Below are positions 50,918 through 64,000 of a DNA stretch of 64,000 nucleotides, in pieces (the stretch's first letter is position 1; the number at the start of each line of letters is the position of its first letter). Made by a program: the position numbers and the translations under genes. Source of the stretch: Cacajao melanocephalus (Eukaryota > Chordata > Mammalia > Primates > Pitheciidae); assembly GCA_963573385.1 (NCBI GenBank), contig CAUYLG010009157.1:51549-115548 (forward strand), read 5' to 3'. The notes below the pieces were generated by a model. The model saw only the letters and a list, made by a program, of their open reading frames with translations, was not told where the DNA came from and searched no databases.

Positions 50918-51055
50918 GAGACAGGGTCTCACTGTCACCCAGGCTGGATTGAAGTGGTGCAATCATAGTTCACTGCAACCTCAAGCTGCTGGGCTCAAGT
51001 GATCCTCCCACCTCATTCTCTCAAGTAGCTGGAACTACAAGTGCACACCACCATG
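50661..51055 (+). repeat. L1/Alu duplication, copy 2 (resident position)
   Basis: The matching partner of 48893-49292. Shared landmarks are 'ttggtagtgatagcc', 'ttctaaactgtttttaagct', 'ttctgggggttttgttg', the TTTTG run and 'aggctggattgaagtggt'. Here L1 and Alu continue normally on both sides. Confidence 0.8.
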
Positions 51056-51203
51056 CCTGGTTAATTTTTTATTTTTCTTCTTACAGTGATGAGGTCTCAC
51101 TATGCTGCCCAGGCTGGTCTTGAACTCCTGGCATCAAGTGATCTTCCTGCCTCAGCCTCCCAAGGTGCTGAGATTAGAGGCATGAAGCACCACTTCCAGC
51201 CTG
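50918..51203 (-). mobile_element. AluJ-like, antisense
   Basis: Full-length antisense Alu to 'gcaccacttccagcctgg', inserted in the antisense L1. Its right-arm end is duplicated at 49172-49292. Confidence 0.93.
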
Positions 51204-51598
51204 GCTTCATAATGCAGAAACTTAGATCATTAATTTTAAATTATTCCTCTTTTCTGATAGGATCGTTGAAAGTTATCAAGTCTTCCCTAAGCATTGCTTT
51301 CGCAGCATTCCACAAATTCTGATGTTTTGTTTTTATTTCCATTCAGTTCAAAACATCTTCATATGCTTCTTCTGGTTTCTTCTCTAACCAATGGGTTATT
51401 TAGGACTGTGTCATTTTATTTCCAAACATCTAGAGAATTTCTAGGTTCCTTTTTATTGTAGGTTTCTACTTTAGTTCCATTGTGTCAAAGAACATATTCT
51501 ATATAATTTTAGTCCTTTTAAAGTTATTGAGACTTGTTTTATAAACCAACCTAAGATCTTGGTGAATGTTCCACATACACTTGAAAAGAATATGTATG
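51204..51598 (-). mobile_element. long ancient L1M, ORF2 continuation (antisense)
   Basis: 'agcattgctttcgcagcatt', 'aaccaatgggttatttagga', 'agttccattgtgtcaaagaa' and 'tgaatgttccacatacactt' are collinear ORF2 landmarks. Confidence 0.85.
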
Positions 51599-51901
51599 GA
51601 TGGGCATGGTGGCTCATGCCTGTAATCCCAGCACTTTGAGAGGCTGAGGTGGACAGATCACTTGAGGTCAGAAGTTCAAGACCAGCCTGGCCAACATGCT
51701 GAAAACCCGCCTTTACTGAAAATACAAAAAAATTAGCGGGGTGTGGTGGTGGGCACCTGTAATCCCAGCTACTCAGGAGGAGGTTGAGGCAGGAGAATCT
51801 CTTGAACCCGGAGGCAGAGGTTGCAGTGAGCTGAGATCAGGCCATTGCACTCCACCTCAGGCAACAGTGCAAGACTCCATCTCAAAAAAAAAAAAAAAAA
51901 A
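51599..51901 (+). mobile_element. AluS-like, sense
   Basis: 'gatgggcatggtggctcatg' to 'agactccatctc' and an A19 tail, inserted in the L1. Confidence 0.95.
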
Positions 51902-52700
51902 AGTATGTATTTTGCAACTGTTAACTGTAGTGTTTTGTAAACATCAGTTAGGTCAAGTTCATTGATAGTATTATTCAAATCTTCTATAGCCTTCATTTTT
52001 ATCTACTGGCTCTAACAATTTGTGAAAGAGGACTGTTGAAATCAACAACCATCATTGTGGATTTGTCTAAATCTCCTGGTTTTATTTCTTTTGGCCTCAC
52101 GTGTTTTGAAGCTTTAGAATTGGTGCATAGACATTTAAGATGGTTTTATCTTCTTGATAAACTGACTGTATTTTCATTATGAAATGTCCCTCTGTCCCTG
52201 TTAATGCACCTGTTCCTGAAGTCTACCCTTCTGATATTAATATTGCCATTTCAGTTTTTATGAATGGCGTTTCCATCTTTTTACTGTTACCTTCTCTACG
52301 TCTTTATGTTTAAAGTGTGTTTATTATCGACGGCATAGAATTGAATCATCTTTAATCCACTCTGATCGCCTCTGCCTTTTCATTGAAGTGTTTGGTTCAT
52401 TACCCTTTGCCATGTTTTCTTTCTGTTATGTTTGCTCTTTGTTTTACTTTTCCTTTCTTTGCCTTCCTTTGGATTAATCTTTTTTAGAAATTCCATTTTC
52501 TCTCCTGCACTGACTTGTTAGCCTGCCTCTCTGTCTTACTTGTATATGTGAGTGGTTGCCCTGTGGCTTATCAAATGCATCTTTAACTTATCACAGACTA
52601 GTTTCTATTAATATTATGTCACTTCACATATACTGTAAGAATCCTATAATCATGTTCTTTCATTTAAGCCTCTCTCATCCCTTGTGCTATTATTGTCATA
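51902..52700 (-). mobile_element. long ancient L1M, ORF2 N-terminal side (antisense)
   Basis: 'catcagttaggtcaagttca', 'gactgttgaaatcaacaacc', 'attatgaaatgtccctctgt', 'aatattgccatttcagtttt', then 'tgcatctttaacttatcaca' and 'cacttcacatatactgtaag' keep the reverse L1M order. Confidence 0.8.
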
Positions 52701-52845
52701 TACATGTCAAATATATATAAGCCAAATATACATGTCAAATATATATATGTCATGTATATGCCAACTATATATGTGTGTGTATATGTGTGTGTGTGTGTAT
52801 ATATATATATATCTTCAAATATACCTACACACACATATTTCTTTT
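52701..52845. repeat. (TATG)/(TA)/(TG)n microsatellite with ~30-bp higher-order units
   Basis: 'acatgtcaaatatatataag' recurs at about 30-base spacing before the tract becomes plain TG and TA. Confidence 0.9.
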
Positions 52846-53130
52846 CAAGACAAGGTCTCACTCTGTTGCTCAGGCTGGAGTGCAGTGGTACAATCACTGC
52901 TCACGGCAGCCTCCATCTCCTGGACTCAGGCGATCCTCCCACCTCTACATCCAAAATAGTTGGGACTACAGGCACACGCCACCACATCCAGTTAAGTTTT
53001 CAGTTTTTTGTAGGGATGGGGTCTCACTATGTTGCCCAGGCTGGTTTCGAACTCCTGAGCTCAAGCAATCCTCCTGCCTTGGCCTCCCAAAGTGCTGGGA
53101 TTACAGGTATGAGCCAACGCACCTGGCCTG
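52846..53130 (-). mobile_element. AluJ/S-like, antisense
   Basis: 'caagacaaggtctcactctg' to 'gagccaacgcacctggcc' with CpG decay throughout. Confidence 0.94.
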
Positions 53131-53448
53131 TCACCATATATTTTATATCTATGTCAAAACTGCACAATAGACTTCTTATTTTTGCTTTAGGTAATTATCT
53201 TTGAAAGACATTAAGAATGAGAAAAGTATGTTATTGACTCACATATCTACTGTTTCTGGTACTCTTCGGTCACTCATACAGATCCATTCCATCTGGTGTC
53301 GTTTTCCTTTTGTCTGAAAATCGTCCTTTAACATTGCTTATATTGCAGGTCTGCTGGTAGTACATTTTTTTGGTTTCTGGTTTATCAAAGAAACGGCGTT
53401 TATCTCATCTTATTTTTGAAAGATATTTCACTGAATAAAGAATTCCAG
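53131..53448 (-). mobile_element. long ancient L1M continuation (antisense)
   Basis: 'gacttcttatttttgcttta', 'ctactgtttctggtactctt', 'tttaacattgcttatattgc' and 'aggtctgctggtagtacat' follow the known antisense L1M order. Confidence 0.75.
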
Positions 53449-53742
53449 CCCGGCGTGGTGGCTCACACCTCTAATCCCAGCATTTAGGGAGGCTGAGGTG
53501 GATGGATCACTTGAGGCCAAGAGTTCAAGACCAGCCTGGCCAATATAGTAAAACTACATCACTACTAAAAATACAAAAATTAGCCAGTCGTGGTGGCTCA
53601 TGCCTGTAATCCCAGCTACTCAGGAGGCTGAGGCAAGAGAATCACTTGAGCCCAGGAGGTGGAGGTTGCAGTGAACCTAGATCACACCACTGCACTCCAG
53701 TCTGGTGACAAAGCAAGACTCTGTCTCAAAAGAAACAAAGAG
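53449..53742 (+). mobile_element. AluS-like, sense
   Basis: 'cccggcgtggtggctcacac' to 'caagactctgtctca' and a GAAAC tail. Confidence 0.95.
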
Positions 53743-54628
<886 letters not shown>

Positions 54629-54642
54629 AAGAGTTTCCATTT

Positions 54643-55348
54643 GATAATTTCATTTCTGCCCCTTTATTATGTTCATGTTTTCGTTAAATCTTAGGTATAT
54701 TTATAATAGCTGTTTTAAAGTCTTTGCTGAAAACGCCAACATTTCTGTAATTTCTGGATTTCTTTCTGTCGCCTGGCACTTCTGATTATGGATCAAATTT
54801 GCCAGCTTATGCATACGTCCAGTAACAAAATTGATTCTATTCTGGTCATGGTGGATATCAAATTGTTGAGTTTCTGGATTTTGTTGTCTTTCCCTAGGTT
54901 GTGAGAAGTCTTGATCTGGCTAATAGTTAATTTGGAGATGAATAGCGTTGATCGTCTTGAAACTTCTTTCTAAACTTTGTCAGGTACATCTGGACTAATC
55001 CTTCTAGAGTTAGTCACCCTGCTCCTAAGCTATAGACTTTTGGGGTCTTTGAATTCCAGGGAATTCAGAGAGATCTCCCCAGCCTGGCTAGAGGGAACAC
55101 CAATGTTTCTCAGTCCCGTGTGTCATCTGAAATCTCTTCCGTTCGCAGTTGCTCTTTGCCAGGCTGTGGAGTCTTGCCTGTGCCTGGATGGTTTAGTATG
55201 TAGCCAAACAGTCTGTCTCTGTGCAGCTCCCAAATGGCAGCCACCTCCGCAGCCCTGATTGCTCATCTCTGTCCCCTTGGCTCTGCAAAGCTGCCTTGCT
55301 CTGTTTGGGCTGCACTGCTCTGCCCTGTGATGTCTAAAGTGGATCAGG
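54643..55348 (-). mobile_element. long ancient L1M, 5' end region (antisense)
   Basis: 'ataatagctgttttaaagtc', 'ccaacatttctgtaatttct', 'ctgattatggatcaaatttg', 'ttgagtttctggattttgtt' follow the L1M 5' side. After about 55050 the sequence becomes GC-richer and the match fades, so the 5' limit is uncertain. Confidence 0.6.
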
Positions 55349-55642
55349 GGCTGGGCACCGTGGTTCACACCTGGGATCCCAGCACTTTGGGAGGCCGAGG
55401 TGGGCAGATCGCTTGAGGTCAGGAGTTCAAGACCAGCCTAGCCAACATGATGAAACCCTGTCTCTACTAAAAACACAAAAATTAGCTAGGCCATGGTGGC
55501 GTGCCTATAATCCCAGCTACTTAGAAGGCTGAGGGACAAGAATCACTTGAACCCGGGAGGCAGAGGTTGCAGTAAGCCAAGATCACACCACTGCACTCCA
55601 GCCTGGGCAACAGAGTGAGACTCCATCTCAAAAAAAAAAAAA
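55349..55642 (+). mobile_element. AluS-like, sense
   Basis: 'ggggctgggcaccgtggttc' to 'gagactccatctc' plus A13. First of four head-to-tail Alus. Confidence 0.95.
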
Positions 55643-55711
55643 TGAATAAAGTAAATGATTTAAAGTTATTTAAGTTAAATGACTTTAATTTCTTTAAAAG
55701 TCAAATAACAA

Positions 55712-56904
<1,193 letters not shown>

Positions 56905-57105
56905 TACTAGTGGCTTTTGGTTACATGGACCAATTCTATTCTTTAGTGCAGGATTCTGAGATTTTGGTGAATCTGTCACCCAAGCAGCGTACACTGTCAT
57001 CCTATGTGTGGCCATTTATCCCGCACCACCACCCCCACCCTCCTCCCCCTGAATCCCCGAAGTCCATTATATCACTCTGTATGTCTTTGCAGTCTTACAG
57101 CTTAG

Positions 57106-57408
<303 letters not shown>

Positions 57409-57700
57409 CTTAGCTCCTACTTATAAGTGAGAATTTGCAGTATTTGGTATTCTGATCCTGAGTTACTTCACTTAGAATAATGGCCTCCAGCTCCATCCTA
57501 GTTGCTACAAAAGACATGATTTCTCTTTTTTTATGGCTAAGTAGTATTCCATCTTGTATCTATACCACGTTTTCTTTATCCACTTATCAGTTGATGGGTA
57601 CTTAGGTTGGTTCCACATCTTTGCAACTGTGAATTGTGCTGCTATAAACATGCGTGTGTGGGTGTCTTTTTGATGTAATGACTTATTTTCCTTTGGGTAG

Positions 57701-58064
<364 letters not shown>

Positions 58065-58112
58065 CAGTGGGTCTACTTTCAGTTCTTTATACTATTCAAT
58101 TTTTTACAAGAA

Positions 58113-58416
58113 ACAATTGTTGGGCTTAGTCCTTATTTTGCACCTCACTTTATAAAAGGAGAAGGACTAGCTACAAGTCAACTGTGCTCTTTCTTAACCC
58201 ACTTAAGAGCTGGGAAGATGAGTTGGAAATCGGCAACAGATCTCAGAGCCCCAAGTCCGGGAAGTGGTTTCCAGGTGGAGCTGGCAGTTAGGCATGAAGC
58301 TAATGTCCCATGGAAGGGTTGCAGTGTGTCCGAGCATCTGCAGCGTGAGGACCTGGGTAGCCTGGGGCTCAGTCACCCAGAGGAGTCTCAGGTGTGTGGA
58401 GTTACGTCAGGAAATC
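58113..58416. other. non-repetitive GC-richer interval; no gene recognised
   Basis: About 300 bases without a recognised repeat. Part of a 125-codon open frame (58056-58433) covers it, but that frame starts in the antisense Alu/L1 boundary and ends at the next Alu. It has no domain I recognise. Confidence 0.45.
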
Positions 58417-58429
58417 AGAAACACCATCA

Positions 58430-58733
58430 GTAGGCTGGGCACAGTGGCCCATGCCTGTCATTCCAGCACTTTAGGAGGCTGAGGCAGGAGGATTGCTTGA
58501 GGCCAGGAGTTCGAGATCAGCCTGGGCAACAGAGCAAGTTTCTGTCTCTACAAAAAATTCAAAAAAAAAAAATTAGCCAGCAGTGGTGGTGCACACCTGT
58601 AGTCCCAGCTACTTGGGAGGCTGAGGCAAAAAGATGGCTTGTGCCTGGGAGGTCAAGGCTGTAGCAAACCATGACTGTGCCACTGCACTTCAGTCTGGGC
58701 AGCAGAGCAGGACCCTGTCTCTAAGAAAGAAAA
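58430..58733 (+). mobile_element. AluJ-like, sense, with perfect TSD
   Basis: TSD agaaacaccatca at 58417-58429 and 58734-58746. J-type phrasing ('ggaggattgcttgaggccag', 'cctgggcaacagagcaag'). Confidence 0.97.
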
Positions 58734-58746
58734 AGAAACACCATCA

Positions 58747-59359
58747 AAGACCAGGCAGAGGTATGAGCCAGGAGGGATGGGCACGTGTTTCAAATCAAAG
58801 TCCTAAAAGACTCAGGCAGGGTGCGAACTGGGAAGTCGGCGTGTCTCTGCGCACAGAGACGGGTGAGTTGGAGCAGCGCTTATTGGTGTGTGTGTGAGTC
58901 ACCGGGGGAACATGTGAAACCGCGGGCTCTGTTCCACAGGGCTGAGGTGAGGCTTGAAATGAGGCAGGTGAAGCACAGGTTCATGCTGACGCTGCGGCCG
59001 ACAGGCGACAGTTTGAGTAAGGAATTTGAGGCTGTGAGCAGGGGCGCGTGGAGGGTGGTTGCATATATGGGGAGTCAGCTCTAAACCCAGTCAATGGGGA
59101 GAAGAGAGTTTGATTTACCCAAACTCAGCTTACCGGCAACATTTAATCCTGGAAGCCAGCCGCACCTGTTGGGGCTGACAGTGATACCTGAGGGGTTCCG
59201 ACTCCAGCATCCCCAAAACCTCAGCCGTGACCCTAGGAGGATTCCCTGCAGAGGTACTGGGAGCAAAACCTGAGCTGCTCCTACTCGTTCAGGAGCTGGG
59301 ACCCAAATGCTTGCAGAATTGCAATACGCTTCTGAAAAAAAAAAAAAAGAAAAAAAAAG
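58747..59359. other. non-repetitive CpG-containing segment ending in an A-rich run
   Basis: No Alu or L1 is recognisable. 58823-59050 holds about 15 CpGs in 228 bases, unusual for the window outside Alus. 59090-59330 is unique-looking and ends in an A-run (about 59334-59359), which could be a retroposed tail or simple sequence. Frames of 87-127 codons on both strands have no domain. Confidence 0.45.
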
Positions 59360-59864
59360 CAAGCTGGCAAGAAAAAAATTCCTCGAAAACTCTATTACCT
59401 TCTGTCATAAACTTTTTACTAGAATATAATCCTGTGCACCTCGACCACAGACTAAATCTAAAGTTTACATTGCAGGCTCTGTTGGGGGGAGCTTGGCTCC
59501 CTGTCATGTCTGATGGGTATTGTTTTGCGGGGAGGGGTCTGGGTACCAGCTCCTGTGTGCGGTACACATGCAGGCTGTCTGCACAGGTGTGACCTCTGTG
59601 CAGGGAGATGACACATCCCCACACCAGCCACACACACTGGGACTGTCGACCCTGTGTTGCACACACGGACACGCTTGAGTAGATATTAACATTGTGTCGG
59701 CACCGACCAGAGGCATTGGGTTTTTCCTAGCATGTTTGGGAAATTAACAGTCGATCTAACTTCAGCTTCCTGGATCATGTTTGAAATAGTCCATGTCGTC
59801 TCTGCGGGACTTCAGATGTTAGTGAGTTCAGGATCTGGGATTTAACTCATAAACTTGTGCAAGA
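59360..59864. other. no gene recognised; GC-richer unique sequence
   Basis: CA- and TG-rich patch at 59560-59680. A 127-codon minus-strand frame (59289-59672) is open but features only a poly-F run from the A-tract and no domain. Confidence 0.45.
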
Positions 59865-59867
59865 TGA

Positions 59868-60873
<1,006 letters not shown>

Positions 60874-60986
60874 GCACTGGGCGCTTTCTAAGCTACAGTG
60901 GCTTTCCCTTAAGCTCCTATGGAGAGCCCCGTATTATTCCCAGTGCTTCCCTCCTGCTGTGGACGGTGTTCCATCAGAGGGTTTTA

Positions 60987-61279
60987 TTATTATTATTAAA
61001 GACAGCGTCTGGCTCTGTCGCCCAGGCTGGAGTACAGTGACATGATCGTGGCTCACTGCACCTTGAACTCCTGGGCTCAAGTGATCCTACCACCTCAGCC
61101 TCCTGAGTAGCTGGGACCACAGGTACACACCACCACGCCTGACTAATGTTTTACAATTTTTTGTAGAGAGGTTTCACTGTATTGCCTCGACTGGTCTTGA
61201 ACTCTTGGGTTCAAGTGGTCCTCCCACCTCAGCCTCCCAAATCGCTGGGATTTCAGGTGTGAGCCACTGGGCCCAGCCT
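60987..61279 (-). mobile_element. AluJ-like, antisense, with TSD
   Basis: TSD atcagagggtttta at 60973-60986 and 61280-61293. The tail side is (TTA)n. Confidence 0.96.
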
Positions 61280-61476
61280 ATCAGAGGGTTTTAAAGAGAA
61301 GACAGAAGCTGGGTCTCTGATCTAGGGCAGAGTATATTAGTCAGAGATGTGGAAACAACAGGATACATAGAGACATATATAAAAGGAGAGTTATTATGGG
61401 AATTGGATCACGTGATTATGGAGGCCAAGAAGCCCCATGATTTGCTATTTGCCAGCTGGAGAATCACACAGGCCAG

Positions 61477-61775
61477 GGCCGGGAGCAGTGGCTTCCACCT
61501 ATAATCCCAGCACTTCCAGAGGTCAAGGCAGGAGGATCACTTGAGCCTAGGAGTTCAAGACCAGCCTGAGCAACGTAATGAGTTCCCATCTCTAAAAAAA
61601 TTTTTTAAATAAGCCAAGCATGGTGATGCACACCTGTAGTTCCAGCTACTTGTGAGGCTGAGGTAAGAGAATCACTTGAGTTCAGGAGCTCAAGGCTGCA
61701 ATGAGCCATGATCGTGCCACTGCACTCCAGCCTGGGCAACAGAGCAAGACCCTGTCTCAAAAAAAGAAGAAAGAA
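61477..61775 (+). mobile_element. AluJ-like, sense, inserted in the ERVL LTR
   Basis: 'ggccgggagcagtggcttcc' to 'caagaccctgtctca', with the A-rich 'aaaaaaattttttaaataag' linker and a tail that expands into the next repeat. Confidence 0.95.
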
Positions 61776-62036
61776 AAAAAAGGAAGGAAGGAAGGAAGGA
61801 AAGGAAAGGAAAGAAAGAAAGAGAAAGAAGGAAAGAAAGAAAAAGAAAGAGAGAAAGGAAAAGAAGAGGGAGGGAGAGAGGAAAGGAGGGAGGGAAGAGG
61901 GAAGGGAGGGAGGGAGAAAAGGAGAGAAGGAAGGAGGGAAGGAAGGAGAGGGGAGGGAGGGAAGGAAGGAAGGGAGGGAGGGAAGGAGGGAGGGAGGGAG
62001 GGAGGGAGGAAAGCAGGAGAGAAAAAAAGAAAGAAA
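61776..62036. repeat. polypurine (GGAA)/(GAAA)/(GGGA) tract
   Basis: About 260 bases with almost no pyrimidine on the plus strand. It grew from the Alu A-tail. It produces long artefactual frames (Lys/Glu/Arg/Gly on plus; Ser/Phe/Leu/Pro on minus, up to 204 codons) that are not genes. Confidence 0.97.
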
Positions 62037-62402
62037 CCAAGTGATATAATTTAGTCCCAGTTTGAAGATCCCAGAACCAGGGGAGTCCATGGTGTAAGTC
62101 CCAGAGTTCGAAGGCCTAGAACCAAGAGCTCCAGTGTCAGCAGGCAGGAGAAGATGGAGAGGAGAATTCTCAAAAGGAGAAATTTTCCTTCGTCTGACTG
62201 TTCTATCTAGGCCCCTCAACAGATTGGATGGTGCCCACCCACACTGGGGAGGGCGGATCTTCGTAATTCAGTCCACTGATTCAAATACTAATCTCCTCCA
62301 GAAACATCCCCACTGACATACCCAGATGTTTTACCCGCTATCTGGACATCCCTTAGCCCAGTCAAGTTGACACAGAAAATTAACCATCACACAGCGTGCA
62401 TA

Positions 62403-62639
62403 GCTGCTGTGCCCACCGCTTCCTGGAGACCCAAAGAGGGCACATCTGAGCTGCTTCCAACTCTGCCTGAACGAGCAGCCCCTCCTTGTCCTTCCAGGCC
62501 AGAGACTGCCCCTCTGCAGCTGGGCCCATGTGGCCTGGGAAGGGCCCAATGAGGGGCAGCAGGAGAGGAAGGGTTAAGGGGGCAGTGGATTCCATTGCCT
62601 GCAGGTGTTCAGTTCCCTCTGCTTCTCCAGGCTGGCTTC
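62403..62639. other. GC-rich unique interval; no gene recognised
   Basis: No repeat recognised. Overlapping frames of 60-72 codons on both strands have no features. Confidence 0.45.
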
Positions 62640-62815
62640 CATGGTGACTTCATTAGCAGCAGGCTGCTAATTAAATTTCATATTTATGATCAGAAAATAA
62701 AATCATTGGACCTTTTTGAAATAGGATTTTATGAGTTTTGGCTCCAGCAGCTGAATCAGCAGTCAAGGGCCTGCCTGTTTAGTACTACAGCTTCAAGGCG
62801 GAGATAAAAAAAACA
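62640..62815. promoter_or_regulatory. candidate conserved non-coding element
   Basis: Non-repetitive sequence between GC-rich stretches. It contains TAATTA at about 62668 (homeodomain core), CATATTTATGA and AAAATAAAATCATT (AT-rich, POU/MEF2-like), 'ggcttccatggtgacttc', and two CAGCTG-type or CAGC-rich patches at about 62746-62765. Clustered developmental-type motifs in a sharply bounded AT-rich island suggest an enhancer. This is inference from motif content only. Confidence 0.35.
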
Positions 62816-62887
62816 CATAGTGCCAGGGAGGAGGTAGGATCCCAGGTGCTTGGACAGGCCTAGGCCTGAACTGGTCTGAGGGCCTCA

Positions 62888-63232
<345 letters not shown>

Positions 63233-63245
63233 AGGAAAGAGGGCT

Positions 63246-63815
63246 GCCTCCCAGCCCCTTTGTTGAGGCTCAGGAGTCCAGGCTAGGGCTCAAACCCCAA
63301 ATCCCCTAAGTCCACATCATGTCTGCCTCATCTCCAGGGTTGCCAAGCTCTTCTGGGCCTGGCTTATTGCAGAACCACCTGTTTTATATTTCATGTTTCT
63401 TGCCATACCAGAAAAATCACTCCTCACCCACAGGCTCAGGCTCGTACCTCCCTGGGCATGCGTGCTGGAAGCTTTCAGATGCCACTTCCTTTTTGCGTGT
63501 GACTGAGTTACTGCCACCTCCTCTTAGGAGTCCCTCTCCTCTGTGGCCTCAGGTGATCCCTCTTCTCTGTGCTGCCCATGGGAGGACTCATCTTCTTCCG
63601 CCCCATGGTGCTGGTAATCCTTGCCACCCTCCCTGGACTGCCCAGCAGGAATCTTCTCACCCTCTCGCAGAGATGGGAATCGGGCCTGGATTCCGCCAGC
63701 CATGTTATGGTCTCTCTGATGGGATGTGTTTCAGAATCCAAAGTTGGAAGGGACTTACCTCCAGGGAGTCTGTCCCCACCTTTGAAGGTGTTGACATCTT
63801 TTTTTCTTCTCTTTT
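63246..63815. other. GC-richer unique sequence with a long but unsupported open frame
   Basis: A 175-codon plus-strand frame (63319-63846) begins in unique sequence and ends in the repeat module. Its translation is Ser/Pro/Leu-rich without a domain, signal peptide or membrane segment I recognise. The opposite strand has a 77-codon frame in the same place. I treat it as non-coding; an unrecognised exon cannot be excluded. Confidence 0.4.
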
Positions 63816-64000
63816 GAAAGAAAGAAAAAGAGAGGAAAGAAAGTGAGAGTGAAAGAAAGAAAAAAAAAGAATGTAAGAGAGAAAGAAAGAGGAAGAGAAA
63901 GAGGGAGAAAGAACGAGATTCTTGTTCTATTGCCCAGGCTAGAATGCAGTCTAAAAATGGGTATTAAAAACCTCTTTTATGCCAATAATTGTACTTAACA
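63816..64000 (-). repeat. A-tailed GA/CT module, copy 3, running off the window
   Basis: Nearly identical to copy 1 (46028-46193): a two-base indel plus about five substitutions over 166 bases. It then continues 'aataattgtacttaaca', matching the reverse complement of copy 2 (46759 onward) to the last base of the window. The T-rich stretch just before it (63798-63815) corresponds to the A-tail of the module on the minus strand. Confidence 0.9.

Larger units (their letters stand above)
61330..62402 (-). mobile_element. ERVL LTR, MLT2-like, antisense, split by an Alu
   Basis: Before the Alu: 'gagttattatgggaattgga', 'tcacgtgattatggaggcca', 'gccagctggagaatcacaca'. After it: 'gatcccagaaccaggggagt', 'cctcaacagattggatggtg', 'ctgattcaaatactaatctc', 'agcccagtcaagttgacaca', 'aaattaaccatcacaca'. 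This is the reverse complement of an MLT2-type LTR. The two halves join smoothly without the Alu and its polypurine tail. No retroviral coding sequence adjoins it. Confidence 0.85.

Noticed and set aside
52704..53204. 166-codon plus-strand open frame
   Set aside because: It is microsatellite (Tyr/Val/Cys-rich) plus antisense Alu translation of the familiar [10 protein letters not shown] type; not a gene.
61605..62219. 204-codon minus-strand open frame rich in Ser, Phe, Leu and Pro
   Set aside because: It is the translation of an Alu, its polypurine tail and part of an ERVL LTR. The length comes from the absence of stop codons in low-complexity sequence.

Overview
This is nuclear DNA of a catarrhine primate, most likely human. 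The evidence is about 30 Alu elements, several with readable target-site duplications (TSDs) and a few looking like AluY, together with primate-specific L1P ends on a background of older L1M, MIR, L2, MaLR and ERVL sequence. I found no protein-coding gene, structural RNA gene, CRISPR array or prokaryotic-type operon. The longest open frames are translations of Alu, L1 or polypurine sequence. The window reads as intergenic or deep intronic DNA. All family names come from recognising consensus features by eye, not from a database search, so subfamily names are approximate.

Layout. 1-22.8 kb is AT-rich and built mainly from L1: old L1M fragments in both orientations, MaLR-type LTRs nested in them at 14.6, 16.2 and 19.8 kb, a solo ERV1-like LTR at 11.8-12.5 kb, a MER33-like DNA transposon at 6.2 kb, an MLT1-like LTR at 5.4-6.0 kb, and L2 remnants at the left edge. 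22.8-25.4 kb holds the first Alus. 25.4-45 kb is mostly sparse unassigned sequence with scattered L1, MIR, L2, MLT1 and Alu copies. 46-48.2 kb is a patchwork with a module that occurs three times in the window. 48.2-55.3 kb is one long ancient L1 on the minus strand, broken by seven Alu insertions and one internal duplication. 55.3-64 kb is Alu-dense and clearly GC-richer. It has an ERVL (MLT2-like) LTR split by an Alu, short unique CpG-containing stretches, and at 62.64-62.82 kb a non-repetitive homeodomain-site-rich segment that is my best candidate for conserved regulatory DNA.

There are no cooperating genes to describe. The interest lies in rearrangement history: a 165-180 bp A-tailed module present three times (46.0, 46.8 and 63.8 kb, the last running off the window), an out-of-order duplication of an L1/Alu junction (48.9 and 50.7 kb), an Alu and a half inside one TSD pair (23.15 kb), an unexplained 185-bp direct duplication (25.4 and 26.0 kb), and two L1 inversions of twin-priming type (20.7 and 28.4 kb). 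I do not see a previously undescribed biological system here.
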